The translations under genes and the position numbers were made by a program. A stretch of DNA of 64,000 nucleotides from Cylindrospermopsis curvispora GIHE-G1 (GTDB lineage: Bacteria; Cyanobacteriota; Cyanobacteriia; Cyanobacteriales; Nostocaceae). Positions 9,025-18,494 of the stretch are shown here, piece after piece. The stretch covers positions 2,093,501-2,157,500 of the forward strand of contig NZ_CP060822.1 in the NCBI RefSeq assembly GCF_014489415.1, in the 5' to 3' direction. Each line of letters begins with the position of its first letter. The stretch's first letter is position 1. The notes beneath the pieces are model-generated. The model was not told the origin of the DNA. It did no database searches and saw only the letters and a program-made list of their open reading frames with translations.

Positions 9025-10647
9025 GTGCGTGTACTAACAGCTATATCAGGTTTACGATGTTACTTGCAGGAGCGTCGTCAGCAAACAAATAATAAAAACA
9101 ATACTCAATTATTGGGTGAAAAAGTTCGGTTGTTCCCTACCTCTGTTGGGTTGGTGCCCACCATGGGTGCACTTCACTTGGGTCATTTAAGCCTAATTCA
9201 AAGGGCTAGAGAAGAAAACCACACGGTAGTAGTCAGTGTTTTTGTTAATCCGCTTCAATTTGGACCCCAGGAAGACTATCAACGTTATCCTCGGACTTGG
9301 GAAGGGGATAAACTACTCTGCGAGCAAGCAGGAGTAGATGCCATTTTTGCACCTAGTCCAGAAGAAATGGGAATTTCTGGGAAAAATATAGAAGAAAATC
9401 AAGTTACACAAGTGTTGCCTCCATCTGGTATGATTAGCAGTTTGTGTGCTAGTTATCGACCAGGACACTTTCAAGGTGTGACAACTATTGTCACCAAACT
9501 CTTTAATGTGGTACAACCAGATCGAGCCTACTTTGGCAAAAAAGATGGTCAGCAACTGGCTATTATTAAACGTTTAGTAGCTGACTTGAATTTTCCCATA
9601 GAAATTATTGCCTGTCCCACGGTACGAGAAGCTTCAGGTTTGGCATTGAGCTCTCGTAATCAGTATTTAACGGACACCGAAAAAGAGCAGGCTGCTCTAT
9701 TGCATCAAGGCTTAGTTCAAGCTGAGACAGCTTTTAGATCTGGTATTCGCCATAGTAATCAGCTTCTAGGAATAGTCCAAGCTGAAATAGCAAAATCTAC
9801 GAATATCTACGTGGAATATATTGAATTAGTTGAACCAAGTACACTAATGCCTTTAAACGAAATTCAAAAAGAAGGAATGTTGGCGATCGCAGCCCGCATT
9901 GGTAATACAAGACTAATTGATAACACAATTTTATCTGATGTGAAGACTACCCCACGACAACCAATTATCGCCATTGATGGTCCTGCTGGTGCTGGTAAAT
10001 CTACTGTAGCTAAACAAGTGGCAACACAGTTAGGGCTAGTGTATTTAGATACAGGAGCTATGTATAGAGCCATAACCTGGTTAGTGTTACAAACCGGCAC
10101 TGATCCTGAAGATGAACAAGCGATCGCCTGTTTAGCAAGAGAGTGTAAAATAGAACTGATTGCCACGGAAAATCCAGAAATTCCGCTAGAGGTATGGATA
10201 AACAAATACAATGTTACTGGTGAGATACGCAGTGGAGAAGTAACAGCAAAAGTATCAGGTGTATCTGGTCAAAGTGCAGTTCGTCAATTCCTAGTGAGAG
10301 AACAGCAAAAATGGGGTGAGAAAGGGGGTTTAGTCGCTGAAGGGAGAGACATTGGTACTAATGTTTTTCCCGATGCGGAAGTAAAAATATTTCTTACAGC
10401 TTCAGTAGAGGAGCGGGCCCGTCGTCGCCAGCAAGACTTTATTAAACAGGGGCGAGGTGAAATAAATTTAGAGCAGTTGAAGCAAGAGATTCAGGAAAGG
10501 GACGAAAAAGATAGCACCAGAAAGATTTCCCCTTTAAGAAAAGCGTCAGACGCGTTGGAAATAGAGACTGATGGGTTAGGTCCGGAGGAAGTAACTGCGA
10601 AAATTGTAGATTGCTATCATAGGATACAACTACACCGTGCTGACTGA
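9025..10647 (+). CDS. panC-cmk: bifunctional pantoate--beta-alanine ligase / cytidylate kinase
   Basis: Fusion of two cytosolic enzymes, a known arrangement in cyanobacteria. Residues about 1-310 are PanC (pantothenate and CoA synthesis): GLVPTMGALHLGHLSLI carries the HxGH nucleotide motif, and FGKKDGQQLAIIKRLVADL and SSRNQYL are typical. Residues about 315-540 are CMP kinase: the Walker A IDGPAGAGKSTVAKQ, the YLDTGAMYRA motif and VAEGRDIGTNVFPDA. The start is GTG 9025; TTAAAGGA lies a few bases upstream. The next gene begins 18 bases downstream and may be co-transcribed. Nothing appears missing from either half. Confidence 0.95.
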   Translation: MRVLTAISGLRCYLQERRQQTNNKNNTQLLGEKVRLFPTSVGLVPTMGALHLGHLSLIQRAREENHTVVVSVFVNPLQFGPQEDYQRYPRTWEGDKLLCEQAGVDAIFAPSPEEMGISGKNIEENQVTQVLPPSGMISSLCASYRPGHFQGVTTIVTKLFNVVQPDRAYFGKKDGQQLAIIKRLVADLNFPIEIIACPTVREASGLALSSRNQYLTDTEKEQAALLHQGLVQAETAFRSGIRHSNQLLGIVQAEIAKSTNIYVEYIELVEPSTLMPLNEIQKEGMLAIAARIGNTRLIDNTILSDVKTTPRQPIIAIDGPAGAGKSTVAKQVATQLGLVYLDTGAMYRAITWLVLQTGTDPEDEQAIACLARECKIELIATENPEIPLEVWINKYNVTGEIRSGEVTAKVSGVSGQSAVRQFLVREQQKWGEKGGLVAEGRDIGTNVFPDAEVKIFLTASVEERARRRQQDFIKQGRGEINLEQLKQEIQERDEKDSTRKISPLRKASDALEIETDGLGPEEVTAKIVDCYHRIQLHRAD

Positions 10648-10665
10648 ACTGGGAAAGGAATTAGA

Positions 10666-12342
10666 GTGAAAATTCATAAATGGGCGATCGCCATACTATT
10701 GTGGGGTTTTGTCTTCCGGACCACTTGTGCGATCTATCTCAATACAGGTTTTGACGAGGCTTACTATTACCTGTATACCCAAAATCTGGACTGGAGCTAT
10801 TTCGATCATCCGCCCCTTGTCGCTTTTACTACAGGATTAGGCGTATGGCTTACAGGTGAAGTGACACCATTTACGATCAGAATTGGTGGAGTTGTACTGT
10901 ATACAGGAACCCTAATTTTTTCCTATTTAGCTAGTCGCAAGCTATTTGGTGATCCCGTCGCCACATTAACTTTAGTGATTTTGACGACTATTCCGATTTT
11001 CCAAATTGCCTTTGGGATTCTCACACTACCAGACAACGCCTTAATGTTTTTCTGGAGTATCTGTTTGTGGCTCTGTGCTACCGAATTTTTTCCCTCTGGT
11101 GAGTCCTATGACCCTATTTATGACACAAGACCCTATCGACCCACTTATAAACTTGCGTTTGTTGGTTTGCTAGTGGGCCTATCATTTTTAGGGAAGTATC
11201 ATGGAGCATTGCTAGGCTGCGGCTTAGTTTTGTTTTGCCTGATTAGTAATCGACACCGTTGCGCTCTATTCTCCATGTGGACATTGGCAGCGGTCGTGCT
11301 ATTTCTCATTGCCATTTCTCCCGTGCTGTATTGGAACTCAGAGCATGAATGGGCCTCTTTTCGATTCCAAAGTGGTCGTGCGGTTCCTTCTATTGGCTAT
11401 AATCTGGAACGTCTTTTAGTCACAATTTTAGTAGGGATTGGCTATCTATTTCCTACTTTTGGCTTTCCAATCTGGTGGACAAGTTTCCGTACCTTTTGGG
11501 AATGGTTACCCTTCAATAAATCTCAAACCACTTCTAATTATGCTCATACTAAGAAGATAGAACCACAGGCGATCATCCTAGATCAGCTTGCTCATGATCT
11601 AGTGGATCAAAAACGCTTGCTGATATTATGTGTGTCAATGCCAATCTTCTTTGGTTTTACCTTCATGGGTGGCTTTATCCAAATCCTTCCCTCATGGCAT
11701 ATGCCCGGATTTTTTGGAGCAACACTTTTGTTAGGTGAACGTGCAGCATTAGTGCAAGTCAAGCACCCCAAATTTATCCGCAATTGGCTTTGGGGCTCGG
11801 GAATGGTAATTTTGCCACTGTTGCTAATTAGTTTGCTCCATATCCATTGGGGTATCGCTCAGAAGGGAGGCAATGTGGCGATCGCTGGCGGATTCTGGGA
11901 AGCGAAGGATGATCCTTCCACGCAAATGATTGATATTGAACAGTTACGACAAGCATTTGTGGATTCACCTGACTTAAAAGCGGAACTAGAAAAGGCAGAT
12001 TTTGTATTTAGCAACAATTTCTTTGTAGCAGGACAAGTGGGTATGGCTATCAAGCCTCTTGGCAAAGAAGTGACCTGTTTCGACGAAGATTTGCGAGGTT
12101 TTGCTTACTGGAGTAAAGGGACAGACTTTGTTGGCAAAACCTCTCTCTATGTCACTTCTGAGCATTTTATGGAAGATGAGCGCTTTCCCCAACCCTTAGA
12201 TAAATATAAAGGTTACTTCCAATCCTTACAAAAAATTGCTGATATCGCTATTAAGCGGGGTGGGCAAACTGTTCAAATTTTCCCAGTCTATCGTGCTTCC
12301 CCCATGCTCAAACCCTATCCTAGACCCTACGGTAGACTTTAA
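10666..12342 (+). CDS. GT39 family membrane glycosyltransferase (ArnT/PMT-like)
   Basis: A 558-residue integral membrane protein with around ten hydrophobic segments in the first 400 residues. The periplasmic loop after the first helix has the family signature GFDEAYYYLYTQNLDWSYFDHPPL, with the DE pair expected to bind the lipid-linked sugar donor. This is typical of the dolichyl/undecaprenyl-phosphate sugar transferases that include ArnT. The soluble C-terminal part (after about 410) is family-specific. The start is GTG 10666 with GGAAAGGAATTAGA just upstream. It lies 18 bases behind panC-cmk. Acceptor unknown; lipid or glycan modification is the usual role. Confidence 0.82.
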   Translation: MKIHKWAIAILLWGFVFRTTCAIYLNTGFDEAYYYLYTQNLDWSYFDHPPLVAFTTGLGVWLTGEVTPFTIRIGGVVLYTGTLIFSYLASRKLFGDPVATLTLVILTTIPIFQIAFGILTLPDNALMFFWSICLWLCATEFFPSGESYDPIYDTRPYRPTYKLAFVGLLVGLSFLGKYHGALLGCGLVLFCLISNRHRCALFSMWTLAAVVLFLIAISPVLYWNSEHEWASFRFQSGRAVPSIGYNLERLLVTILVGIGYLFPTFGFPIWWTSFRTFWEWLPFNKSQTTSNYAHTKKIEPQAIILDQLAHDLVDQKRLLILCVSMPIFFGFTFMGGFIQILPSWHMPGFFGATLLLGERAALVQVKHPKFIRNWLWGSGMVILPLLLISLLHIHWGIAQKGGNVAIAGGFWEAKDDPSTQMIDIEQLRQAFVDSPDLKAELEKADFVFSNNFFVAGQVGMAIKPLGKEVTCFDEDLRGFAYWSKGTDFVGKTSLYVTSEHFMEDERFPQPLDKYKGYFQSLQKIADIAIKRGGQTVQIFPVYRASPMLKPYPRPYGRL

Positions 12343-12380
12343 TGATTAATATTTATCGCTTCTCGGTCAGCCTTTTTCTA

Positions 12381-12452
12381 AGCCCGTGACGAGGATTGAA
12401 CTCGTGACCTCACCCTTACCAAGGGTGTGCTCTACCACTGAGCCACACGGGC
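12381..12452 (-). tRNA. trnT: tRNA-Thr (anticodon GGT)
   Basis: Reading the minus strand, the cloverleaf is complete: acceptor GCCCGTG/CACGGGC, D-arm GCTC..GAGC, anticodon stem CACCC/GGGTG enclosing the loop TTGGTAA (anticodon GGT), and T-arm ACGAG-TTCAATC-CTCGT. The discriminator is T and CCA is not encoded. It lies 31 bases after tRNA-Tyr in the same direction, so the two are probably processed from one transcript. Confidence 0.95.
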
Positions 12453-12483
12453 AAACCGTAATATTTTCCCACATTTAATTAAG

Positions 12484-12569
12484 TGGTGGGCCGGGCTAGA
12501 TTCGAACTAGCGTAGGCGCAAGCCAGCGGATTTACAGTCCGCCTCCATTAACCGCTCGGACACCGACCC
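12484..12569 (-). tRNA. trnY: tRNA-Tyr (anticodon GTA), with encoded CCA
   Basis: Long-variable-arm tRNA on the minus strand: acceptor GGGTCGG/CCGGCCC (one G-T pair), anticodon stem GCGGA/TCCGC with loop CTGTAAA (anticodon GTA), a class II variable arm, and T-arm CTAGTTCGAATCTAG. Discriminator A is followed by an encoded CCA (complement of 12484-12486). The 5' end lies only three bases after the stop codon of the DUF6816-type gene. Confidence 0.95.
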
Positions 12570-12572
12570 TTT

Positions 12573-13493
12573 CTACTCCACTTTCACTAGGTTAGCAGCA
12601 CTTTTTGATTTTGGCAAGGGGTTAGGAAAAATTTTTTTCTGCCCCGGGCGATCGCCTATCTTGGAGTTTTGTTCTGGCAGAAAAAACCCCAGGTGATAGC
12701 GATAAACAGCTACTGGTTGGGAACCAGCACGGAAATAATCCGGATCCTGGGGAGATAGATAAACTGCGGTAACTTGCTCTGCTTCTATCAGAGGATTTGC
12801 CGCTGATGAGGAATCGAAGGTAGCAAGTGTATTACCAGGTAAGTGATGATAGTCAGTAATGGACTCTACCATGTTAAAATATGGAACTGAACCACCTTTA
12901 AAATACTGCTCAAACACTTCTGCGGTGATAAAATGTTGGTCAGGTCTCTCCGTAGCGCGATCGGTTATCAAGGAGACTAATTGTTTCTCTCCACGAAAAA
13001 AGGTAACTTGACGATTAGGAGATTGAGGATCTGCTTTTACAGCCAATATTGCCCTGTCTCCCAAATATGCTTTGAGCAAATTCCAGCTATTGAATACCCT
13101 ATCAGCTACTAAAACCTTTGATTTTTCCTCTTTCTTTCCCCAAAAGTGAGACTTAGAGGTTTGTGGTGTAACCTCAATAAATCTGACTAAAAAATTGATT
13201 GGCTGGTACAATTGCTTGCGGTTATTCTCAAACCCAGGACTGATAATATCTGGTGCTAAAGGAGCTACTAAATCCACTAGAGTACTATTGACTTTCCAAG
13301 TTCCCTTCATCCACTGAGGATAGATTAAGTCCCCCTGAGCAGGTTTAACCGAAGTTAATTTTTGCCAATGACTAAAATCAGCCAATCTCTCCGCCAGTTC
13401 TCCCGCTTTAGCCTCTCCCTGGTTGAATGAGAAAAGCAGAATTAAGCAAAAAACCAAAGTAACACCCAGTAGGGGGATATTCCATGATTTCAT
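12573..13493 (-). CDS. conserved cyanobacterial exported protein (DUF6816-like)
   Basis: A 306-residue protein with an N-terminal signal peptide or anchor (residues about 8-28, hydrophobic, ending near GEAKA). The block QGDLIYPQWMKGTWKVNSTLVDLVAPLAPD, seen near residue 54, is the conserved beginning of a cyanobacterial and plastid family that I believe is DUF6816; its function is unknown. It may be a lumenal or periplasmic lipocalin-like protein, which is speculation. The ATG lies 2 bases after the ChuX-like gene, so the two form an operon. The TAG stop (12573-12575) is followed after 3 bases by tRNA-Tyr, implying a shared transcript cut by RNase P. Confidence 0.7.
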   Translation of the reverse strand: MKSWNIPLLGVTLVFCLILLFSFNQGEAKAGELAERLADFSHWQKLTSVKPAQGDLIYPQWMKGTWKVNSTLVDLVAPLAPDIISPGFENNRKQLYQPINFLVRFIEVTPQTSKSHFWGKKEEKSKVLVADRVFNSWNLLKAYLGDRAILAVKADPQSPNRQVTFFRGEKQLVSLITDRATERPDQHFITAEVFEQYFKGGSVPYFNMVESITDYHHLPGNTLATFDSSSAANPLIEAEQVTAVYLSPQDPDYFRAGSQPVAVYRYHLGFFLPEQNSKIGDRPGQKKIFPNPLPKSKSAANLVKVE

Positions 13494-13495
13494 GG

Positions 13496-13903
13496 CTATA
13501 AACTCGTAACCGGTAAAGGTTGCCAGACCTCACCATATTGTTCCCTTAATTCTAGCCAGTTTTCTACCTGTCCCGGTTCATATTCTCCCGGTTTACCCCA
13601 TTGTAAAAATAAACTCAGCGCCGCTTCTTTCTTCTCATCTAAAAATCTGATGGCATAAGTGGTAAAATTGCCCCTTTTTGCTTCCCCTGTTTCAAACTTC
13701 ACCTCCACAATTTTATCCATATTTAAATGAAATTCAAATCCATCATTGTGCATGTTAGCATATTTCCCCTTAGCTAATTCCGCATAGAATAATTTTTCTA
13801 TTTTACCCCTTGCTTCTAAAACAGCAGCACTGCTAGTAACAATTAGTCGTAAAGTTCCTAAAGTTTCGCAAGCTGCCAAAAATTCCTTTAATGTTGTGTT
13901 CAT
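13496..13903 (-). CDS. ChuX/HutX-like (heme-utilisation fold) protein
   Basis: A 135-residue cytosolic protein. The pattern LEARGKIEKLFYAEL..GKYANMHNDGFEFHLNMDKIVEVKFE...TYAIRFLDEKKEAALSLFLQWGKPGEYEPGQV is that of a cyanobacterial group assigned to the ChuX/HutX heme-carrier fold. H52 and H59 are candidate ligands. No heme-uptake transporter lies nearby, so the ligand could be another tetrapyrrole or none. It is the first gene of an operon with the DUF6816-type gene (2-base spacing), and pheS lies 35 bases upstream in the same direction, so read-through from pheS is possible. The family call is from memory of homologues. Confidence 0.65.
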   Translation of the reverse strand: MNTTLKEFLAACETLGTLRLIVTSSAAVLEARGKIEKLFYAELAKGKYANMHNDGFEFHLNMDKIVEVKFETGEAKRGNFTTYAIRFLDEKKEAALSLFLQWGKPGEYEPGQVENWLELREQYGEVWQPLPVTSL

Positions 13904-13938
13904 ATTCCGTAATATTTGTGTTTACCATTCAATTACCA

Positions 13939-14931
13939 TCAAAACTGGCGTAGGAACCTCAAATCACTGTTATACAAACGGCGGATATCATCAATTTGAT
14001 GTAAAACCATAGCAAAACGCTCCACACCAAAACCCGCAGCAAAACCACTATAAATTTCTGGATCGTAACCTACAGATTTCAATACATTAGGATCAACCAT
14101 ACCACAACCCATTACTTCTAACCATTTACCATTCCATTCCAAGTCTACTTCCGCTGAAGGCTCTGTAAAAGGGAAATAACTAGCTCTAAATCTTATGGGT
14201 AGATCTCCAAACATGGATTGTAAAAATACTTTTACGGTTCCTTTTAAATCTGTAAAGGTTAAACCTTCATCTACTGCTAAAAGTTCAATCTGGTGAAATA
14301 CTGCTGAATGGGTAGCATCCACATCATCTCTACGATAAACCCTCCCCGGAGCAACAATTTTCACCGGTGGTTCCTCCTTCTCCATATAGTGAATCTGTAC
14401 TGAGGAGGTATGAGTTCTCAATAGATTTCCATCCGGTAAATAAAAGGTATCCTGCATATCGCGCGCTGGATGGTCTGGAGGAGTGTTCAGAGCTTCAAAG
14501 TTATAGTAGTCCGTCTCCATTTCTGTTCCCTGAGCTACAGTGTAACCCATACCCATGAATATGTCTATGGCTTGGTCAATTATACCATTTAAAGGATGAA
14601 TCTTTCCTTGAGGTCGATATGTGCCAGGCATAGTTACATCTAAAGTCTCTAACTCCAGTTGTCTCTCAATCTCCCGAGCTTCTAACTCCTTCCTTCTCAA
14701 CTCTAGTGTTTCTTGAATGCCATCCTTAACCGTGTTGGCGATCGCACCGATTTTTGGACGTTCCTGGGGACCCATGTTTCCCATACTGCGTAAGAGCACC
14801 CCCAATTGTCCCTTTTTGCCCAAGTAATTAACTCGTAGCTCTTCCAGACGTTCCAGGGTTTCAGTTTGGGCGATCGCCGTTTGTGCTTCCTCACGTAAAG
14901 CTAAAAGTTGATCTTCTAAAGTACTAGTCAT
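13939..14931 (-). CDS. pheS: phenylalanyl-tRNA synthetase alpha subunit
   Basis: Catalytic subunit of the class II alpha2-beta2 enzyme that charges tRNA-Phe. An N-terminal coiled coil (about residues 1-90) is followed by the catalytic domain: [19 protein letters not shown], motif 2 ([23 protein letters not shown]) and motif 3 ([20 protein letters not shown]). The length from MTSTLEDQL is 330 residues, the normal size. The open frame extends 35 codons further upstream (to 15036), but that extension is not family-like. pheT is not adjacent, as is usual in cyanobacteria. The gene is divergent from surE. Confidence 0.93.
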   Translation of the reverse strand: MTSTLEDQLLALREEAQTAIAQTETLERLEELRVNYLGKKGQLGVLLRSMGNMGPQERPKIGAIANTVKDGIQETLELRRKELEAREIERQLELETLDVTMPGTYRPQGKIHPLNGIIDQAIDIFMGMGYTVAQGTEMETDYYNFEALNTPPDHPARDMQDTFYLPDGNLLRTHTSSVQIHYMEKEEPPVKIVAPGRVYRRDDVDATHSAVFHQIELLAVDEGLTFTDLKGTVKVFLQSMFGDLPIRFRASYFPFTEPSAEVDLEWNGKWLEVMGCGMVDPNVLKSVGYDPEIYSGFAAGFGVERFAMVLHQIDDIRRLYNSDLRFLRQF

Positions 14932-15093
14932 TGTTAATAAATCAGTAGTAAAAGGAAAAATACAACCTGCCAACAATTGAAGTGGGAATTTGCCAGAACC
15001 ATGGCTTGAAAACCCATATCCAGAATAGCTTGACATGGTACTATAATATTCGAGGTCATAGATAAAGTTGTGATAGTGAGTTTAATGCCTAAA

Positions 15094-15900
15094 ATGAGAT
15101 TACTAGTTAGTAACGATGATGGCGTTTCTGCTTTGGGCATTCGTACTTTGGCTAACACCTTAGCTAGGGCGGGTCACGATGTAAGTGTAGTGTGTCCGGA
15201 CCGAGAGCGCTCAGCAACGGGACACGGACTGACCCTACATCATCCCATTCGAGCAGAAATTGTGGAAGGGGTATTTGATGCCAATATACGAGCTTGGGCT
15301 TGTGATGGTACTCCCTCGGACTGTGTCAAGTTAGCACTCTGGGCATTATTGGATTCTCCTCCCGATTTAGTACTCTCTGGAATTAATCAGGGTGCCAATT
15401 TAGGAACCGAAATCCTTTACTCAGGAACCGTTTCTGCGGCCATGGAAGGTATGATTGAAGGTATTCCCAGTATAGCGTTTAGCCTCACCAGTCACACTCA
15501 CAAGGACTTTCAACCAGCTGCTCAATTTGCCCAACTGCTGGTTGACCATCTGGGCACAGCACCCCTAGCGGATTTAATGCTACTCAACGTGAACATTCCT
15601 CCCCTTCCCTGGGAAGAAATTGCCGGTGTCACCTTAACCCGTCAAGGAGTGCGTCGCTATGTTGATGTTTTTGATAAACGGGTAGACCCCCGTGGCAAAA
15701 CCTATTACTGGTTAACAGGGGAAGTGTTAGAAGAAGTAGAGCCACCTGCGGGTTTAAACCTACCCAAAAACTTTCCCACAGATGTAGAAGTCATCCGTCA
15801 AAACCTTATTAGTATTACTCCTTTACAGTATAATCTTACTTATGCTCAAGGTCTAGATAAGTTATCCATTCTGGATTTAAAGTTAACCAAAGGGAATTAA
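15094..15900 (+). CDS. surE: 5'/3'-nucleotidase SurE
   Basis: Metal-dependent nucleoside monophosphate phosphatase of the cytosol, part of stationary-phase and stress metabolism. The N-terminal [10 protein letters not shown] holds the metal-binding DD pair. [38 protein letters not shown] and GIPSIAFSL are the family motifs. The frame is open back to a GTG at 15070, but family members begin with M-[RK]-[LI]-L at the ATG chosen here. It ends 6 bases before msrB, so the two probably form an operon. Confidence 0.93.
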   Translation: MRLLVSNDDGVSALGIRTLANTLARAGHDVSVVCPDRERSATGHGLTLHHPIRAEIVEGVFDANIRAWACDGTPSDCVKLALWALLDSPPDLVLSGINQGANLGTEILYSGTVSAAMEGMIEGIPSIAFSLTSHTHKDFQPAAQFAQLLVDHLGTAPLADLMLLNVNIPPLPWEEIAGVTLTRQGVRRYVDVFDKRVDPRGKTYYWLTGEVLEEVEPPAGLNLPKNFPTDVEVIRQNLISITPLQYNLTYAQGLDKLSILDLKLTKGN

Positions 15901-15906
15901 TTACTT

Positions 15907-16314
15907 ATGTCTACAAAAGATACAAAATTTATCATCGACAAAACGGACGAGGAATGGAAATCCATTTTGACACCGGAGCAGTTTCAGGTGCTACGAAAAC
16001 ACGGCACAGAACGTTCCCATACTAGTCCTCTGGACAAGAACTATGAACCAGGTACTTATGTCTGTGCTGGTTGTGGACAACCTCTATTTACTTCTGACAC
16101 CAAGTATAATAGTGGCACTGGTTGGCCCAGCTTTTTTCAACCCATAGAAGGGGCCATTTCCACCACCGTAGACCGATCCCTATTCATGACCAGAACGGAA
16201 GTTCATTGTAGCAAATGTGGTGGACATTTGGGACACGTCTTCAATGATGGACCCCAACCCACAGGTCTAAGATACTGTATGAATGGTGTTTCTCTAAACT
16301 TTCAACCTGTTTAG
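15907..16314 (+). CDS. msrB: peptide-methionine (R)-S-oxide reductase
   Basis: Repairs methionine-R-sulfoxide in proteins. The 135 residues carry both zinc CxxC pairs (CAGCG near residue 53, CSKCG near 101), the NSGTGWPSF substrate motif, [11 protein letters not shown] and RYCMN with the catalytic cysteine near 123. The length matches a single-domain MsrB. The gene follows surE after 6 bases. An antioxidant role is expected in an oxygenic phototroph. Confidence 0.95.
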   Translation: MSTKDTKFIIDKTDEEWKSILTPEQFQVLRKHGTERSHTSPLDKNYEPGTYVCAGCGQPLFTSDTKYNSGTGWPSFFQPIEGAISTTVDRSLFMTRTEVHCSKCGGHLGHVFNDGPQPTGLRYCMNGVSLNFQPV

Positions 16315-16369
16315 AAAGTGGTGGAAGACCAGGTCTGAAAATCCATTCCTGTCTTCCATTATGGTGGAT

Positions 16370-16705
16370 CTATGCCGATACTAGGTGTAGATCCAACCAT
16401 AGTCGCGGTTGTGAGTGTTTTAGGTTAGATAATGGATCTCGTAGTAATCGTTTAGCATTCATGCAAACAACTTGAATTAGACCCATATTTTCTGCCACCT
16501 CTCTCAAAATTGCCCTTTGTGATTGTACCAAAGGCATAACATTCCCAGGACAATAGATAGCCACATATTGAAAACGTTTAGGAGGTCTTCCCCAAAAAGA
16601 AGTAACCACCTTCACATGACAGATTGCCAATATTTCCCCCAAATCGGGATAATAATGGTCAACAATTCTGGCAAATTCTTGAGCTAAGATATCTTCAGTA
16701 ATCAT
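16370..16705 (-). CDS. conserved hypothetical protein, 111 residues
   Basis: I do not recognise a domain. The predicted protein is a compact alpha/beta mixture with no signal peptide or membrane segment, with three cysteines (about 29, 52 and 81) and a basic tail. The composition resembles neighbouring genes. It is the last of four small minus-strand genes (16370-18002) with gaps of 20-150 bases that may be one transcription unit. Coding status rests on frame length, an ATG start and normal amino acid use. Confidence 0.6.
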   Translation of the reverse strand: MITEDILAQEFARIVDHYYPDLGEILAICHVKVVTSFWGRPPKRFQYVAIYCPGNVMPLVQSQRAILREVAENMGLIQVVCMNAKRLLRDPLSNLKHSQPRLWLDLHLVSA

Positions 16706-16854
16706 TGGACTGATATTTCTGATGGATATTTTTGCAGTGTTAATCAGCGTTAATCACCACTATTTATGAAAATAATCATAACATAGTTTTGTTATTTAAA
16801 CCTGACAATTTATATATTATTTATATTTGACCTTACCCCAGATCCCCAAGTCCT

Positions 16855-17166
16855 TTAACGAGAATTCCTTTCAGCTACCAAAACATCAGCAATAATGGGT
16901 GGTAAAGATTTCAAATCAACATAGCCATCAGTGCCAGAAATAGGGGATTTAAAAGTATAATTGGGGTTACAGGATCCAGAATCATAAACATGAATAAACC
17001 ATCGATCCGGGAACCCCTCAACACCCAATTCTACGGTATACCAATACTCACCCATTAAGCGGGAGTGGACAATAGTAAACCAATCTCGATATTCCTCTGC
17101 TAGGTTCCAGTCAGCTAATAGGAACTCCAGGGCTATCTTTCCAGCTTCTGTTGCAGTCAATAGCAT
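16855..17166 (-). CDS. conserved hypothetical protein, 103 residues
   Basis: A small acidic, tryptophan- and tyrosine-rich soluble protein with segments such as LEFLLADWNLAEEYRDWFTIV and VELGVEGFPDRWFIHVYDSG. The alternation suggests an antiparallel beta-sheet, as in small immunity- or inhibitor-like folds, but I cannot name a family. The ATG is 21 bases downstream of the preceding small gene on the same strand, so co-transcription is likely. Confidence 0.6.
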   Translation of the reverse strand: MLLTATEAGKIALEFLLADWNLAEEYRDWFTIVHSRLMGEYWYTVELGVEGFPDRWFIHVYDSGSCNPNYTFKSPISGTDGYVDLKSLPPIIADVLVAERNSR

Positions 17167-17187
17167 AATAACTCCTGACTTACAATC

Positions 17188-17430
17188 CTATGAAAGATCG
17201 GGATATAAACCCAACTGTTTAGATAATTCTCGTGCTATAAAAAACAAAAATTGCGCGCCATCTTGATTTCCCTCATGGGCAAACATGGTTGCAACTTGTA
17301 GCATTGTATGTATCAAACCAGAATCAATTAGTTCTGGTTGAGCTTCCAGCACTTCTGGTTCTTGACCATTAGGACATTTCAATAACTCATCAATCAAATT
17401 AAAATACTGATTTTGGCGTTCTTCTGACAT
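17188..17430 (-). CDS. small helical protein related to the N-terminal segment of cyanobacterial TPR proteins
   Basis: Eighty residues, mostly alpha-helical. The pattern YFNLIDELLKCPNGQEPEVLEAQPELIDSGLIHTMLQVA...FLFFIARELSKQLGL matches, from memory, a segment found at the beginning of many TPR or CHAT-type proteins in Nostocales and also as stand-alone small proteins. Its function is unknown; protein-protein interaction is likely. It is followed 21 bases later by another small gene in the same direction. Confidence 0.6.
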   Translation of the reverse strand: MSEERQNQYFNLIDELLKCPNGQEPEVLEAQPELIDSGLIHTMLQVATMFAHEGNQDGAQFLFFIARELSKQLGLYPDLS

Positions 17431-17498
17431 AGTAATTTAGTTCATGGTGAATAAGTGAATGGAAGATATTCCTGATCAAATAATTGCAAATAATGGTC

Positions 17499-18002
17499 TT
17501 ATTGTTCTATACTTTGTTGCCAAAGTCTTTCTAACATTTCTACCTGTGTCCTGAGAACAGCACTACGATAAACCAGATATCTATCGTAAACAAGTATTGT
17601 CAAACCAATACCAATAGGTACAGCGACGAGTAACCACTGTAAAATAGTCATAATTTGGTATTTTTGGACTATTTGATATAATGAACCTAAAAAATTATGG
17701 CCCGGCAATAATCTTTTATCGGTTATTCTATCACCTAGAGATGGAGGATAATTAATACTCTGGGTCTGAAGAAATGAAGGGTCAGAACATTGATTAATTT
17801 GCTCCTGATTAATTTTGGTAAATTCTTCAGCCAAATTCTGTGTTCTAACTAACTCTATATGCTTTCCCCAAATTAAATTAAAGATGATAATTCCTGGAGA
17901 AAGTACTACAAAAGTAACTAAACCAACTACCAGCAGATTCAGAATTTTTAATTTCATTTTCCGCTTTGCTAGGTAAAAGTTATTATTTAGCAAATCCATC
18001 AA
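17499..18002 (-). CDS. hypothetical membrane protein with two transmembrane helices
   Basis: A 167-residue protein with one hydrophobic segment near residues 20-43 and a second near 120-142, separated by a polar loop of about 75 residues and followed by a basic, helical tail. This layout places the loop on one side and both termini on the other side of the membrane. No family is recognised. The start is uncertain: ATG 18002 gives the full frame, while ATG 17957 (MKLKILNLL) would give a more typical membrane-protein beginning. It is the first of four small co-directional genes. Confidence 0.55.
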   Translation of the reverse strand: MMDLLNNNFYLAKRKMKLKILNLLVVGLVTFVVLSPGIIIFNLIWGKHIELVRTQNLAEEFTKINQEQINQCSDPSFLQTQSINYPPSLGDRITDKRLLPGHNFLGSLYQIVQKYQIMTILQWLLVAVPIGIGLTILVYDRYLVYRSAVLRTQVEMLERLWQQSIEQ

Positions 18003-18494
18003 ATTACATCAAGGTTTCTAAAGGCAAAATTATAGAATCAAGATTTAAGAAGTCCCCCCTAGTTCACCAGACTTACGTCCAGTAAATTCGGGGGGTAGAG
18101 GGGAATCTCTGCGTAAATCCTATAAATGTTTATATCAGTCCCCATTTCAGCACTAAATTTAGCCCCAGTCATTGAAAATATTAAAATCATTAACATAGTA
18201 CTCAAAGCTTGTAACCCTTACCCAGTCAAGAAAATAAAATTTTTTTGGTATGGGGGTACGAGAATTTATTTTGCAGGGTACGAGAATTTATTTATAGAGG
18301 ATCCGGTTTACCTGTACTCAACTTAAACACCAATCAGCCAATAGTCTAGGGGAATTAACACTAAGATTTTCATAATTGGCTTTGTACTCAAATCCCAGTA
18401 TATCATAACAAATAACTTCTTTCTCCGTAAAATGAGTGTGATATAATACTATATAGTTCTAAGATAATTACAGGAAAACAATAAGCACTATTTT
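18003..18494. other. 492-base non-coding region upstream of recQ
   Basis: It contains a C6/G6 inverted repeat (18054-18059 with 18090-18095) enclosing an inner TTAC/GTAA helix, a 22-base-period tandem repeat at 18254-18293, and a TATAAT box at 18442-18447 that may be the recQ -10 element. No open frame shows protein-like composition. Confidence 0.5.
18254..18293 (+). repeat. two tandem copies of an 18-base sequence
   Basis: GGGTACGAGAATTTATTT occurs at 18254-18271 and again at 18276-18293, separated by four bases. It may be a duplication from slippage or a pair of protein-binding sites. No function can be assigned. Confidence 0.7.
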
